Shown piece after piece: positions 55,333 to 64,000 of a DNA stretch of 64,000 bases (the first letter of the stretch is position 1; the number at the start of each line of letters is the position of its first letter). The translations under genes and the position numbers were made by a program. Source of the DNA: Veillonellales bacterium (lineage in GTDB: Bacteria > Bacillota > Negativicutes > Veillonellales > Dialisteraceae); assembly GCA_944390485.1 (NCBI GenBank), contig CALXPQ010000006.1:1-64000 (forward strand), read 5' to 3'. The notes beneath the pieces were generated by a model. It saw only the letters and a program-made list of their open reading frames with translations, was not told the DNA's origin and searched no databases.

Positions 55333-55884
55333 TCACTCCGCCGGGAAAAGGGGCAGCTTCTCCAGATAGAGGATGTCCGTGCGGGCGGCGGCATCCCCTT
55401 CGGCGAGGATGGCCGCGCGGCCGCATACGGACGCCCCGGCCCGCGCGGCGAGCGTCTCCATGGCGTGCATGGACCCGCCGGTGCTGATGACGTCGTCCAC
55501 GAGGAGCACGCGCTTCCCGCGAAGGTACGCCGCGTCTTCCTCCGACAGAATGAGCACCTGCTCGCCCGCCGTGGTGATGGACCGGTCTTTCACGATGAGC
55601 GGATCCTTCATATAGGCCTTGACGGATTTCCTCGCCGTGATGAACCGCCCCATCCCGAGACGCCGCGCCATGGCGTGCGCCAAGGGGATGCCCTTCGTCT
55701 CCGCCGTGAGGATGACCTCCGTATCGCGGGGCACTTTCTCCACCAGCGCCGCCGCAGCCCGCTCCGTGAGCTCCACGTCGCCCAGGATGACGAAAGACGC
55801 GATGGCCGTCGTGGCGGAAATATTGAGGATGGGCAGCTCCCGCGTGCAGCCCGCCACATGAAGCGTATAGGTCCGTGTTCCCAT
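55333..55884 (-). CDS. Type I phosphoribosyltransferase (purine-type)
   Basis: 183 residues. The PRPP-binding loop is VLLVDDVISTGGSM near residue 125, and TAETKGIPLAH near 62 recalls adenine and xanthine phosphoribosyltransferases. Such enzymes join a free base with PRPP. The base is not certain; the position just upstream of guaA fits a xanthine or guanine salvage role. AAGGAGGG precedes ATG 55884. Its promoter overlaps the end of the helicase gene. Confidence 0.83.
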   Translation of the reverse strand: MGTRTYTLHVAGCTRELPILNISATTAIASFVILGDVELTERAAAALVEKVPRDTEVILTAETKGIPLAHAMARRLGMGRFITARKSVKAYMKDPLIVKDRSITTAGEQVLILSEEDAAYLRGKRVLLVDDVISTGGSMHAMETLAARAGASVCGRAAILAEGDAAARTDILYLEKLPLFPAE

Positions 55885-55905
55885 AAGCCCTCCTTTTTCG
55901 CACAT

Positions 55906-55934
55906 CATATAATTTTATACATCCCCAATTACAA
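55906..55934 (-). promoter_or_regulatory. Promoter of the phosphoribosyltransferase gene
   Basis: TTGTAA (55929-55934) and TATATG (55906-55911), 17 bases apart on the minus strand; the -35 covers the helicase stop codon. Confidence 0.5.
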
Positions 55935-58900
55935 AGCAGACTTTTTCTGTAATACATCCCGTCCAAGGAAATAATCTTCGATAAAATCCCAACGTTCTTT
56001 ATCTGTAACAAGGTCATTCAAAAAATGAGATAAAACACTTACATCTCTTTCGTGTTTCTTAGCGCTTCTCATCACATAAGAATTAGAATATTTAACCCTT
56101 CCAAGCGCAATATTTCTGATCTTACTCGGATCATTTAATCGGACAAATATTTCCGGTTCTGATCCTCCCAATATTTCATATGTAATATAATCAAAGATTG
56201 ATAATAATTTCAATGCAATCATTGAAGTTTCATCTGTAGCCAGACTAAGATAACCAGAATAATTTGCCTTATTTACGAGAGAAATATTATTAACAATCTG
56301 TGATTTGAGGATAGCCTTTCGCATATATTCCTTAAAATCTCCTCGGGACAAAGAAAAAGACATTTTCCCCTTTATATCACTTCTCCATTTCACACATCGA
56401 CGCTGGGGATCAACCAGATCAAATAACGAGTTGGCAATAATTCTTGCTTTCGTCACTCCGTAGTGCTCTTTCAATATTTTAATAAAATCTTCCGTTGTAA
56501 AATATTGCTTACCATATGTGGAATACAGTCTATCAGCAATATATTCAAAATCTCCCAAAATCTGTTCACGCAAATTACTGAGTCTTTCTCCATTTCTTGC
56601 TGTAATATTAACTTTCTGCCTCGGCATAATATAAGCACGTATTGTTGGCATGATTTCTTTTTCATGTTGTGGATGCCTATTAAAATAAAAATATTTAAAC
56701 TGTGGGAAAGATATATTTGGATAATAAATTTCCCATATTCGTTTTAAGTCAATGATATAAATATCCCCCATATCACTTATATAACTGCCATCTGCCTGTT
56801 TTTCATGATTACGTCCTTTTTCCACAAACCGAAAACAAGAAGCATATTTAGACTGAAGAACTAAATCTTCATACTCACGTTGGATGCAAACAAACGCTTT
56901 GGTAAAAACACTTTGTGGCCGAGAAATAAGTACTTTAAAATTGTATTTATCATAAAAATCTTTTTCCAACATAAGCAAACAGGTTTTCAATTTATTAATG
57001 CATTGTCCTTCATCCTGAACTCCTTTTCCATTAAAAATATAGGTAAATGACTCCGGGGAAATAAGGAAATTCTGCCTTTCTCCTTTACTTTTATAAGTAT
57101 TATAAATCCCTTCTATCACTTTTGTGATTTGATACTGACGAATTTGTGACATGCCGAACAAACTATTCATAAATTTCCGATCGCCATTATATATATCCAT
57201 AATTGCATGGCCATGAATATAGGCCTTACGTGCGGCACGACCAATTTCCTGTACATAATCACAAAGATTTCCAGTTACTGCATAATGATAAACATTCTGA
57301 ATATCATCCACATCAACTCCCATTCCAAATGCTTTTGTTGCAAACATAACAAATTTTTTCCCGCTTCGAAAATCCTCGAAGTTTTTATTTTTCATCATAT
57401 TAAATGCTTCAGTACCCCAATTATCAATATTTCTCCCTATATAAACGCCAATACGGTCATCTGCATTTAAATCCCCGAAGCTGCGAACTCCCTTGGCTGC
57501 ATCACCAGCAAGCGTCGCATATGGAAAATAAACAATCGTTTTTTCTTTTTTTGTCAACCAATGATCAATATGAGTTTTCAGACAATTCGCTTTAGCCTCC
57601 TCATATTCACTTTTCGATAATCTCTTATTTTCTGATTGATGAATAATCTGAAACTGAATATTATCACGACGAGCATATCCAATATATTTTATAGGATTTT
57701 CCATATACAAACTAATAATTGTTTCACTTACAGAATCATCCGGGCCACCATTAATTGCGGTTGCGGTAAAAGCACAAACCGGGAAATGATAAACTTTCCT
57801 TTTTTTACCTCTTACTGTTTGCACTTGATTTCTCAGTCTATTAATATACCCGCCCAGATACCAATAATCCGGTCGAAAACCAATCCCCCATGTGGTAACA
57901 ATATGCGCCTCATCCACAATAACCAACCCAATTTCTCTGTCCCCAATAATCGTTTCAATAGAATATGAAAGCAGTGTTTCCGGGCTTAGGTACAGCAAAT
58001 CTACTTCTCCCTCTTTTATCCGTTTCAGAACTGCTTCCTTTTCTACCTGTGTAATCAAATCAGAATTAAATGCCTCTACCCGCGTAAATCCTGCCTGATT
58101 TAATTTTTCTTTCTGATCCTGCATGAGTGCTTTTACAGGCTCAATAATAATGGTCAGTTTATGATATTTCTTTGCCAAATATACTGCGGGGATTTGAAAC
58201 ATTACTGATTTTCCCGCACCGGTTGGTGCAGTAATAAAAATATCCCGGAATGTCCTTCCTTTATCGGTATTATAAGAATTTTCTGCCTGCTGAATAATTT
58301 CTTGAATAATATTCACCTGAGATAATTCTATGATATCTTTATTAATATCAGGGTTTTCATAAAACTTCAGCATTCGAAATTTTTGAAAATTTGCAATTTT
58401 CATATCCTGTTTTGCAATCGCTATCAGTTCATTTTCCCGTTCACTCTCTTCCGGTAGTTTTTCGGTAAATTTGACAAGTCTAATTCCCTGCATCCTGCAG
58501 TATGCCCGAAGTGATTTTTCTACCCGTTCCGCTATATGATTTTTAGTTGCTTGAATTCCTATTACTTTTGGCTTTACAAGACGAATTTTTTCTAAATCCC
58601 TGAGATATGTTTCAATATCTCCATTCAAAAAAATATCATAATCAGTCTCATGAATTGTGTCAGAAATATCTTCAAGTTTTGTATAATAATTTTTCAGTAA
58701 AATTTTATCTCCATATTCATATTCATAATTATAAAAACTCCCATAATATGCTCCATTGACTTCAATGAGTGTATTGTAAACACTCAAAAAACGTTTACAC
58801 AAAAGACTGATATTTCTGTCTTCTTCATCATGAACCACACGCTTTATCTCATGAATCAACTCTTCCGACATAGAAAATGGAATAGGATAATATTCTGGAT

Positions 58901-59168
58901 ATATATTATTTAAATAAAAGACAACCTGGAGTCCATCATTAATGATTTCTGTCTCAACTTCTCCTTTAATCAAAGTATATTCTTCATAGGTTACCCATAC
59001 GCAATCTTCATCCTCAAGATTCAACAAGGCAATATTTAGCTGTTTCCGTACTTTTTTATCAAATAATAATATATTTAATTTTTGAGAAATGATCGTATCA
59101 ACCAATGGCCGCATTTTCAAATTTTGCAAAAATTTTTCATCAAAGCCTTTATACACAGATAATTGCAT
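55929..59168 (-). CDS. AT-rich SF2 helicase (RecQ-like core) with unknown flanking domains
   Basis: 1079 residues. The helicase core has Walker A TAPTGAGKS near residue 316, DEAH near 418, FTATA near 464 and, in the second RecA lobe, QEIGRAAR near 644, a RecQ-like motif VI. Residues 1-300 and the last 380 residues match nothing I recognise; no RQC zinc motif or HRDC domain is seen. The start is ATG 59168, behind AAGGAG, rather than the ATG eight codons earlier. The whole gene and its flanks are strikingly AT-rich in a GC-rich window, and AAA, ATT and TAT codons dominate: a sign of horizontal transfer. A defence role is inferred, not shown. Confidence 0.8.
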   Translation of the reverse strand: MQLSVYKGFDEKFLQNLKMRPLVDTIISQKLNILLFDKKVRKQLNIALLNLEDEDCVWVTYEEYTLIKGEVETEIINDGLQVVFYLNNIYPEYYPIPFSMSEELIHEIKRVVHDEEDRNISLLCKRFLSVYNTLIEVNGAYYGSFYNYEYEYGDKILLKNYYTKLEDISDTIHETDYDIFLNGDIETYLRDLEKIRLVKPKVIGIQATKNHIAERVEKSLRAYCRMQGIRLVKFTEKLPEESERENELIAIAKQDMKIANFQKFRMLKFYENPDINKDIIELSQVNIIQEIIQQAENSYNTDKGRTFRDIFITAPTGAGKSVMFQIPAVYLAKKYHKLTIIIEPVKALMQDQKEKLNQAGFTRVEAFNSDLITQVEKEAVLKRIKEGEVDLLYLSPETLLSYSIETIIGDREIGLVIVDEAHIVTTWGIGFRPDYWYLGGYINRLRNQVQTVRGKKRKVYHFPVCAFTATAINGGPDDSVSETIISLYMENPIKYIGYARRDNIQFQIIHQSENKRLSKSEYEEAKANCLKTHIDHWLTKKEKTIVYFPYATLAGDAAKGVRSFGDLNADDRIGVYIGRNIDNWGTEAFNMMKNKNFEDFRSGKKFVMFATKAFGMGVDVDDIQNVYHYAVTGNLCDYVQEIGRAARKAYIHGHAIMDIYNGDRKFMNSLFGMSQIRQYQITKVIEGIYNTYKSKGERQNFLISPESFTYIFNGKGVQDEGQCINKLKTCLLMLEKDFYDKYNFKVLISRPQSVFTKAFVCIQREYEDLVLQSKYASCFRFVEKGRNHEKQADGSYISDMGDIYIIDLKRIWEIYYPNISFPQFKYFYFNRHPQHEKEIMPTIRAYIMPRQKVNITARNGERLSNLREQILGDFEYIADRLYSTYGKQYFTTEDFIKILKEHYGVTKARIIANSLFDLVDPQRRCVKWRSDIKGKMSFSLSRGDFKEYMRKAILKSQIVNNISLVNKANYSGYLSLATDETSMIALKLLSIFDYITYEILGGSEPEIFVRLNDPSKIRNIALGRVKYSNSYVMRSAKKHERDVSVLSHFLNDLVTDKERWDFIEDYFLGRDVLQKKSAL

Positions 59169-59200
59169 TGGTAGTTCACTCCTTATTTTCATCGTAACGT

Positions 59201-59206
59201 ATTATA
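59201..59206 (-). promoter_or_regulatory. -10 element of the helicase gene
   Basis: TATAAT on the minus strand in a very AT-rich stretch, 33 bases before the start; no clear -35. Confidence 0.45.
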
Positions 59207-59284
59207 TATGTCTTTATTTTATTTTAAGATAAGGATCTTTCTCATGCAATCCCTAAAAATATTTTCACTCCATAGTTTTGCAAA

Positions 59285-59313
59285 CAAAAAAGACAGGCTT
59301 TAGCCTGCCTTTT
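59285..59313 (-). terminator. Terminator of the 59.3-kb gene
   Basis: AGGCAGGC-TAAA-GCCTGTCT followed by TTTTTTG on the minus strand, ten bases after the stop. Confidence 0.85.
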
Positions 59314-59322
59314 ACAGAAATT

Positions 59323-60150
59323 TTATGCGCCGAGCTGGTGGATGACTTCGCGGGCGTGCTTCGTGGCCCGCACGAGGGATTCTTTCACCATGGCGTCTTC
59401 CGTAAGGACATGGAAATCGGCCATGTCCTGCATGAGTTCGGCGATCTGCACGCCGCGGGCGACGGCGAGCTTTTCGTTCAGGGTATATTCCGTCCAATCC
59501 GCCCGGCGGGTCTTGCGCAGATGGCGGATGTCCTCCGTGCAGTCTTCGAGGAAGTCGCTCAGGTCGTAAAGCACGTCGGCCGCTTTCTCCGCGGCGTGGC
59601 GGATGGACTGGAGGCGGGAGCAGATCTCGGTCACTTTATCCCCGAAGCTCTGGAGGTCCTGCGCGGCCGCTTTCAGCTGGTCCATGGTGCCGGCGCGCAG
59701 CACGTCTTCTCCGAAGTGGAAATCGGGCGTGCGGGCGTACCACGTGAGGAGCCCGGGGCCGAAGAGCATGGTGGATTCGGAGCGGGCGGAGTAGCCCACC
59801 GTGCCGGCGTCGCGGATGCGGTCGTACATGTCCACCAGCGTGTGGAGGCGCTTCAGGTCGAGCGGTTCCGGCCGGAGGGCGATATAGTCGCGGCAGTCGT
59901 CCAGATTCACATGTTTCAGCGCTTCGTATTCCTGCAGGAATTCATCCATCTGCACGGCCAGCGCGTTGATGCGCACTTTTTCCAGCACGCCCATGGCGGC
60001 CTGCGCGCCGAGGCGCGACCGTTCGATACGGCGGTCGGCGCGGCGCCACGCCTTGTCCGCTTCTTTCATCAGGCCGGGCAGAGACTCCCGCTGGTCGCGG
60101 TCCCCTTCCAGCGCTTCCGTCAAGATTCTGATCAGATTGGCTATCGTCAT
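59323..60150 (-). CDS. All-helical protein of unknown function
   Basis: 275 residues without signal peptide or membrane segment. Nearly the whole chain is predicted helix, with charged heptads at 30-60 (DKAWRRADRRIERSRL) and at about 160-220. There is no catalytic motif that I recognise. AAGGAGG ahead of ATG 60150 and a normal terminator support a real gene. An inverted repeat AGATGA...TCATCT about 110 bases upstream, ending at a TACAAT, may be a control site. Confidence 0.6.
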   Translation of the reverse strand: MTIANLIRILTEALEGDRDQRESLPGLMKEADKAWRRADRRIERSRLGAQAAMGVLEKVRINALAVQMDEFLQEYEALKHVNLDDCRDYIALRPEPLDLKRLHTLVDMYDRIRDAGTVGYSARSESTMLFGPGLLTWYARTPDFHFGEDVLRAGTMDQLKAAAQDLQSFGDKVTEICSRLQSIRHAAEKAADVLYDLSDFLEDCTEDIRHLRKTRRADWTEYTLNEKLAVARGVQIAELMQDMADFHVLTEDAMVKESLVRATKHAREVIHQLGA

Positions 60151-60296
60151 AGTATGTCCTCCTTATCCGTACCGGAAGCTTTTCTTCCGTGCCGCGGCTC
60201 CGCCCGCGGGGGCAGCGCGTCTTTTTGTTTCCTTCTTATTGTAGATGAAATCTTCTCATCTGCGCTATTGAATTTACCTATAGCCCTCTGCCGGCT

Positions 60297-61136
60297 TCAC
60301 CGGCGAACTGCTTCGCCGGGCTCCGGGCGGATCTCCGCCGACGGCATGGGCTCGATGGTCACCTGCGGCTCGTGGCTGGTGATCTCCACCACCACGGCAG
60401 GTTCCTCCGGAGCGGCGGGCTTTTTCTGTTCCGGAGCCCGGTCATCTCCTCGTCCTTTTTCCGCCAGTTCGTTCCGGTCCTCCGGCTTCCCGGCCGGGCT
60501 GGCTTTCTTTCCGTCCGACGGCGCCGTCTCCTTTGTCCGGTCCGGCGGGGTCACGGCCCCGCTGCCCGGCGCTCCGGCTCCGCTGCGGCTTTTGACAGTG
60601 TCCGTCTTCGCGTCAGGCTCCGCCTCGCCGCGGGTATTCTCCGCCGCGGGCTGTCCGGCCGGCTCGATGGTGACCACCACGACCGATGCCTGCTCCCGGG
60701 CTTTTTCTCTGGCCGTCCACTGCTTCATGAGCACCTGTTGGAGCTCCGCCACGAACTGCGCGCGCCGCGCCGGGTCGTTCAGGAGTTCCCGGATGCGGGC
60801 AGCGCACGCCGCGTCCGGACTGTCCTTCTTCACGGGCCGCCATTCTCCCTGACTGTCCATGACGAAATCCTTCTGATCTCCGGTGAGCTTATACGCCGCC
60901 CGCCGGATGGAGGGCCGGCCTTTCCCGTCCGCCTCCATAACGATGGCTTCCGCCATGATGTCGTCTCCGTCGGCGTCTGTCACATGGACGGACGACTCGT
61001 CCAGCCGCCAGCCTGCATCTTCTCCGGCAGCCGCCTCCGGCTCTGCCGGCGCGCGCGCCTCCTTTGCTTCCGCGGTCAGGCCGGACAGGAGAAGCGCTCC
61101 CGCCAGCAGGCCCGCCAGCCATTTCCACTGTTTCAT
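60297..61136 (-). CDS. Exported protein with Pro/Ala/Glu-rich linker, unknown function
   Basis: 279 residues. A signal peptide ends near residue 24 (LLSGLTAEAK). Residues 45-145 form a small globular part (WRLDESSVHVTDADGDDIMAEAIVM at its start), and residues 160-250 are a low-complexity run of P, A, K, E and D. Two similar short phrases, VVVVTIEP and VVVEITS..VTIEP, frame the linker. GAGGTGA precedes ATG 61136. It may reach through the periplasm, but no family is recognised. Confidence 0.6.
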   Translation of the reverse strand: MKQWKWLAGLLAGALLLSGLTAEAKEARAPAEPEAAAGEDAGWRLDESSVHVTDADGDDIMAEAIVMEADGKGRPSIRRAAYKLTGDQKDFVMDSQGEWRPVKKDSPDAACAARIRELLNDPARRAQFVAELQQVLMKQWTAREKAREQASVVVVTIEPAGQPAAENTRGEAEPDAKTDTVKSRSGAGAPGSGAVTPPDRTKETAPSDGKKASPAGKPEDRNELAEKGRGDDRAPEQKKPAAPEEPAVVVEITSHEPQVTIEPMPSAEIRPEPGEAVRR

Positions 61137-61264
61137 AGGTCACCTCACTGCGGCCTGGAAGCCGCCTTTCTCTGTATCTGACGATTCTCTGTATCTTTAT
61201 ATTCCTTTTTATTATAGCACAGCGCCCTGCGCCGGCACGGCCCGCCTGTCCGACCACACGCATG

Positions 61265-61292
61265 AAAAAAGCTCCCGGAAATCCGGAAGCCT
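61265..61292 (-). terminator. Terminator of the tRNA-Ser gene
   Basis: GCTTCCGG-ATTT-CCGGGAGC followed by TTTTTTC on the minus strand, directly after the tRNA. Confidence 0.85.
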
Positions 61293-61300
61293 TTTCTGTC

Positions 61301-61391
61301 TGGCGGAGTGGGGGGGATTCGAACCCCCGCACCGGTTGCCCGGTCTAACGATTTAGCAAACCGTCCTCTTCAGCCGCTTGAGTACCACTCC
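61301..61391 (-). tRNA. tRNA-Ser (anticodon GCT)
   Basis: 91 bases on the minus strand. The acceptor stem GGAGTGG pairs with CCACTCC, the anticodon loop is TTTGCTAAA, giving GCU for AGC/AGU serine codons, a long variable arm follows (TAGACCGGGCAACCGGT), and the T arm is GGGGGTTCGAATCCCCC. The 3' CCA is encoded in the gene. Confidence 0.97.
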
Positions 61392-61408
61392 ATATCGGTG
61401 ACTTATTT

Positions 61409-61437
61409 AAGATACTATATTTTTCAGCCCCTGTCAA
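61409..61437 (-). promoter_or_regulatory. Promoter of the tRNA-Ser gene
   Basis: TTGACA (61432-61437) and TATCTT (61409-61414), 17 bases apart on the minus strand. Confidence 0.8.
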
Positions 61438-61503
61438 GCGCCGGCCTGTCCTGTCTCCGGACTGCGCTCCGGCCCGGCAGAGCTCGCCGCGCCGCCGCCC
61501 CTC

Positions 61504-61532
61504 TTGCCAATCGGTACGGGACTTTCTATAAT
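61504..61532 (+). promoter_or_regulatory. Promoter of the C26 peptidase-APC permease operon
   Basis: TTGCCA (61504-61509) and TATAAT (61527-61532) with 17 bases between. Confidence 0.8.
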
Positions 61533-61610
61533 GGGCAGAGTGCTCTGGCGCGTTTTCCCATGACGGGAAGACGCGTTAAAGCAGAACAGTTTTTACAGGG
61601 GGGAATTTGT

Positions 61611-62348
61611 ATGACAAAACTTCGTATCGCCATCACGGCGGACACGTATCCGTATGCATCCGACGTGACGAATCTCGTCCGCGCGCCGTTCACGGCCCGC
61701 GGTCTGGTGGATGTGATCCACGAACTGGGGGCGCTCCCCATCGTGCTGCCCGACGTGCCCGGCGCACGGGGCGAAGACTACGTGGACCTCTTCGACGCGC
61801 TCATCCTGCCCGGCGGCCCGGACATGGACCCGACCTTCTTCGGCGAGGAGCCCATCTGGAAGATCGGCACCACGAACTACCTGCGCGACGTCTTCGAGAC
61901 GGAACTCTTCCACGCGTTCCACGCATCCGGCAAGCCCATCTTCGGCATCTGCCGGGGCTGCCAGCTCATCAATACGGTGATGGGCGGCACCATCTATCAG
62001 GATCTCCCGTCCCAGAATCCGAACGCGTACATCCGCCATTCTCAGGCGGCGCCAGGGAGCTACCCGACCCACCACATCGCCGTCGAGCCGGGCAGCGTCA
62101 TCGCCCATGCCCTCGGTGAGCGAGCGTACATCAACTCCCGCCACCATCAGGCCGTCAAGGACGTGGCGCCCGGCCTCTACGCCGCGGCGAAAGCGCTGGA
62201 CGGCGTCATCGAGTGCGTGGAGTCCCGCGGCAGCGACCAGATCGTGGCCGTGCAGTGGCATCCGGAAAACATGTGGCAGGAGCACCCGGAAATGAAGGCG
62301 CTCTTCGCCGATTTCATCGCCCGCGCGGACGCATTCCGCAGGAAATAA
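61611..62348 (+). CDS. Class I glutamine amidotransferase-like gamma-glutamyl hydrolase (peptidase C26, PuuD-like)
   Basis: 245 residues. The catalytic cysteine lies in GICRGCQLIN near residue 117 and the histidine/glutamate pair in VQWHPENM near 220; LPGGPDMDP near 67 is the oxyanion part. PuuD enzymes split gamma-glutamyl-GABA in putrescine breakdown; relatives act on other gamma-glutamyl compounds. GGGGGGAA precedes ATG 61611. An amino-acid permease gene follows 67 bases later, so uptake and cleavage of one compound is a fair guess. Confidence 0.88.
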   Translation: MTKLRIAITADTYPYASDVTNLVRAPFTARGLVDVIHELGALPIVLPDVPGARGEDYVDLFDALILPGGPDMDPTFFGEEPIWKIGTTNYLRDVFETELFHAFHASGKPIFGICRGCQLINTVMGGTIYQDLPSQNPNAYIRHSQAAPGSYPTHHIAVEPGSVIAHALGERAYINSRHHQAVKDVAPGLYAAAKALDGVIECVESRGSDQIVAVQWHPENMWQEHPEMKALFADFIARADAFRRK

Positions 62349-62415
62349 ACCATCCCGACGGCCCGGCGCGCCTTCCCTGTTCCCTCGGAAGCGCCGGACA
62401 GAAAGGAGGATACGC

Positions 62416-63705
62416 ATGGGAACAAACAAACTCGGTTTCTGGAGCATCGTGCTCCTCGGCATCAACGGCATCATCGGGTCGGGCATCTTCCTGCTGCCGA
62501 ACAAGGCGGTGGCCCTCATCGGCCCGGCGAGCCTTCTCGTCATGCTCTTCGACATGTGCCTCGTACTGGCCATCACCTTCTGCTTCGCCGAAGCGAGCGG
62601 CCTTTTCAAAGCGAACGGCGGCGCGTACATCTACGCGAAGGAGGCCTTCGGCGATTTCATCGGCTATGAAGTGGGCTTCCTCACCTGGATGACGCGCATC
62701 ATCGCCTTCTCCACCATGGGCGTGGGCTTTGCCACGGCGCTGGCGGGCATCCTGCCGGATCTCTCCAGCGATTTCATGAAGAACGTGATCGTCACGGTCA
62801 TCTTCTGCCTCCTCGCGGGGGTGAATCTCTTCGGCGTGCCGCTGTACAAGATCGTGCAGAACGTGGCCACCATCGCGAAGATCGTGCCGTTCATCCTCTT
62901 CATCGGCATGGGTATCTTCTTCATCGAGCCGTCGAACTTCACGCCGCTCTTCCCGAACGGCGTCTACACGCCGGGCAGCTTCGGCGCGGCGGCAGTCATG
63001 CTCTTCTTCGCCTTCACGGGCTTCGAGAGCCTCGCGGTGGCGGCGGCGGAAATGGAAAATCCGCAGAAGAACCTGCCGAAGGCGACGCTCATCACCATCT
63101 TCGCCGTCTCCGCCATCTACGTGCTGCTCCTGGCCTGCGCCATCGGCATCATGGGCATGGAGCTGGCGGACACCACCGCGCCCGTGCAGGAAGCGTTCAG
63201 CCGCATCGCCGGCCCCTTCGGCACGGCGGTGGTCGCCGCGGGCACGCTCATTTCCATCGGCAGCCTCTGCATCGGCTCGTCCTTCGTGACGCCCCACAGC
63301 TGCCTCGCCCTGGCGGAGCAGCACATGCTTCCCGCCTTCATGGCGAAACGCAACCGCTACGGCGCGCCGTACTGGTCGATCATCGTCTCCACGGTCATCG
63401 CCATGCTCATCGCCTACACGGGGAGCTTCACTTTCCTCGCGTCCATCAGCGTGGTGTCCCGCTTCTCGCAGTACATCCCCACGTGCCTGTCCATCCCGGT
63501 CTTCCGGAAGAAGATGCCCGACGCGCCCCGCGCGTTCCGCATCCCCTTCGGGCCGGTGATCCCGCTCATCGCGACGGGCGTCAGTGTGTGGCTCCTCGCG
63601 CAGGCCACGGCGCAGCAGCTCGTCATGGGCCTCGGCGCGGCGGTCATCGCGGTGCCTTTCTACTACTTCGTCCACAGGAAGAAAGTGCAGGACGCCGCGC
63701 GCTGA
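62416..63705 (+). CDS. APC-family amino-acid/polyamine permease
   Basis: 429 residues with twelve hydrophobic segments. The first helix pattern GINGIIGSGIFLLP (15-28) is the substrate-binding break typical of the APC fold, followed by FANGGAYIYA-like KANGGAYIYAKEAFG (65-79); FAFTGFESLAVAAAEMENP lies in helix 6. The exact substrate is unknown; a partner hydrolase upstream suggests a gamma-glutamyl compound, GABA or glutamate. AAAGGAGG precedes ATG 62416. Confidence 0.9.
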   Translation: MGTNKLGFWSIVLLGINGIIGSGIFLLPNKAVALIGPASLLVMLFDMCLVLAITFCFAEASGLFKANGGAYIYAKEAFGDFIGYEVGFLTWMTRIIAFSTMGVGFATALAGILPDLSSDFMKNVIVTVIFCLLAGVNLFGVPLYKIVQNVATIAKIVPFILFIGMGIFFIEPSNFTPLFPNGVYTPGSFGAAAVMLFFAFTGFESLAVAAAEMENPQKNLPKATLITIFAVSAIYVLLLACAIGIMGMELADTTAPVQEAFSRIAGPFGTAVVAAGTLISIGSLCIGSSFVTPHSCLALAEQHMLPAFMAKRNRYGAPYWSIIVSTVIAMLIAYTGSFTFLASISVVSRFSQYIPTCLSIPVFRKKMPDAPRAFRIPFGPVIPLIATGVSVWLLAQATAQQLVMGLGAAVIAVPFYYFVHRKKVQDAAR

Positions 63706-63727
63706 GCCGCGCTCCTTCATGCATACA

Positions 63728-63763
63728 GAAAAGAGCCGTCTCCCTTCCGGAGCGGCTCTTTTT
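63728..63763. terminator. Bidirectional terminator
   Basis: AAAAGAGCCG and CGGCTCTTTTT pair around an inner CTCC/GGAG helix, between the converging permease and ABC-F genes. Confidence 0.88.
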
Positions 63764-63769
63764 GCGTGC

Positions 63770-64000
63770 CTATTCGAAGCGGCGGGGCTTCCAGTCCGCC
63801 CATTTCCGCTTCCATTCTTCGGGCGTATTCTTTTCGTAATAATAATGGAGCAGGGCTGCGGAGTACGGCTCGATGCGCCCCTCGGGCAGGATGAGCATGC
63901 GGCTGATGCCGATCTGCTCCGCAAAGGCCGGATTGTGGCTCACCACAAGGATGGTCCCGTCGAAGGTCCGGAAATTCTGTCCGATGACCGCCTGCGTGTC
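63770..64000 (-). CDS. ABC-F family ATPase, C-terminal part (cut by window edge)
   Basis: The last 76 residues of a minus-strand gene. TILVVSHNPAFAEQIG contains the H-loop histidine of an ABC ATPase after the usual FDG turn, then RMLILPEGRIEPYS, the pattern at the end of ABC-F proteins, which act on ribosomes and lack membrane domains. The residue after the H-loop is N instead of the common D. The N-terminal domains lie outside the window, so the subfamily cannot be named. Confidence 0.7.
   Translation of the reverse strand, partial: DTQAVIGQNFRTFDGTILVVSHNPAFAEQIGISRMLILPEGRIEPYSAALLHYYYEKNTPEEWKRKWADWKPRRFE

Noticed and set aside
61308-61610. Longer start of the C26 peptidase gene through the tRNA
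   Set aside because: The frame would read through tRNA-Ser and the promoter; ATG 61611 has a strong ribosome-binding site.

Overview
The window comes from a GC-rich diderm Firmicute, most likely of the Negativicutes (Veillonellaceae or Selenomonadaceae type). Three signs point there together: an SLH-domain outer-membrane porin of the OmpM type (22979-24274), the ESPR signal peptide of a trimeric autotransporter at the left edge, and tRNA-sensing T-box leaders, which are a Firmicutes trait. The genus cannot be named from the sequence alone.

Layout. 1-4787: an adhesin fragment, then a minus-strand cluster of gamma-glutamyltransferase, UroD-like protein and aminotransferase. 4928-8232: the leuCDB leucine operon behind a leucine T-box. 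8252-12537: a MATE exporter, a transaldolase-like aldolase, a LysR regulator and an XRE regulator. 12789-18553: a branched-chain amino-acid ABC transporter, livJ and livHMGF, each part with its own T-box leader. 18665-24415: MgtC-like protein, an M20 peptidase with a YjiG/YjiH membrane pair, a hydrolase and the porin. 24494-27018: three small-function genes including a DUF4153 membrane protein. 27019-32602: a repeat-rich zone with birA and hslVU inside an inverted repeat. 32611-37434: trmFO-topA-dprA. 37464-45769: lipase, MFS, YraN-Tag-ComM, a secreted ABM protein, a flavoprotein, an Mrr nuclease and an ACT protein. 45776-53564: the miaB-mutS-mutL-methyltransferase-miaA-hfq operon. 53634-55934: guaA and a phosphoribosyltransferase. 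55929-59206: an AT-rich helicase island. 59285-64000: two unrecognised proteins, tRNA-Ser, a C26 peptidase with an APC permease, and the end of an ABC-F gene.

The strongest biological story is branched-chain amino-acid control. leuCDB, livHMGF and livJ carry T-box leaders whose specifier triplets read CUC (Leu), CUC plus AUC (Leu and Ile) and GUC (Val). Each leader has two antiterminator/terminator modules in series behind the sensor part, and the livH leader stacks two complete Stem I/Stem II sensors before the two modules. The hslVU-topA-dprA neighbourhood, where other Firmicutes carry xerC and the branched-chain regulator codY, has neither gene here.

The second item of interest is a lone 1079-residue SF2 helicase, far richer in A+T than everything around it, with long N- and C-terminal regions I do not recognise; it is a candidate single-gene defence system. 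Starts were chosen by ribosome-binding site; most long open frames opposite real genes are GC-driven shadows and were left out.
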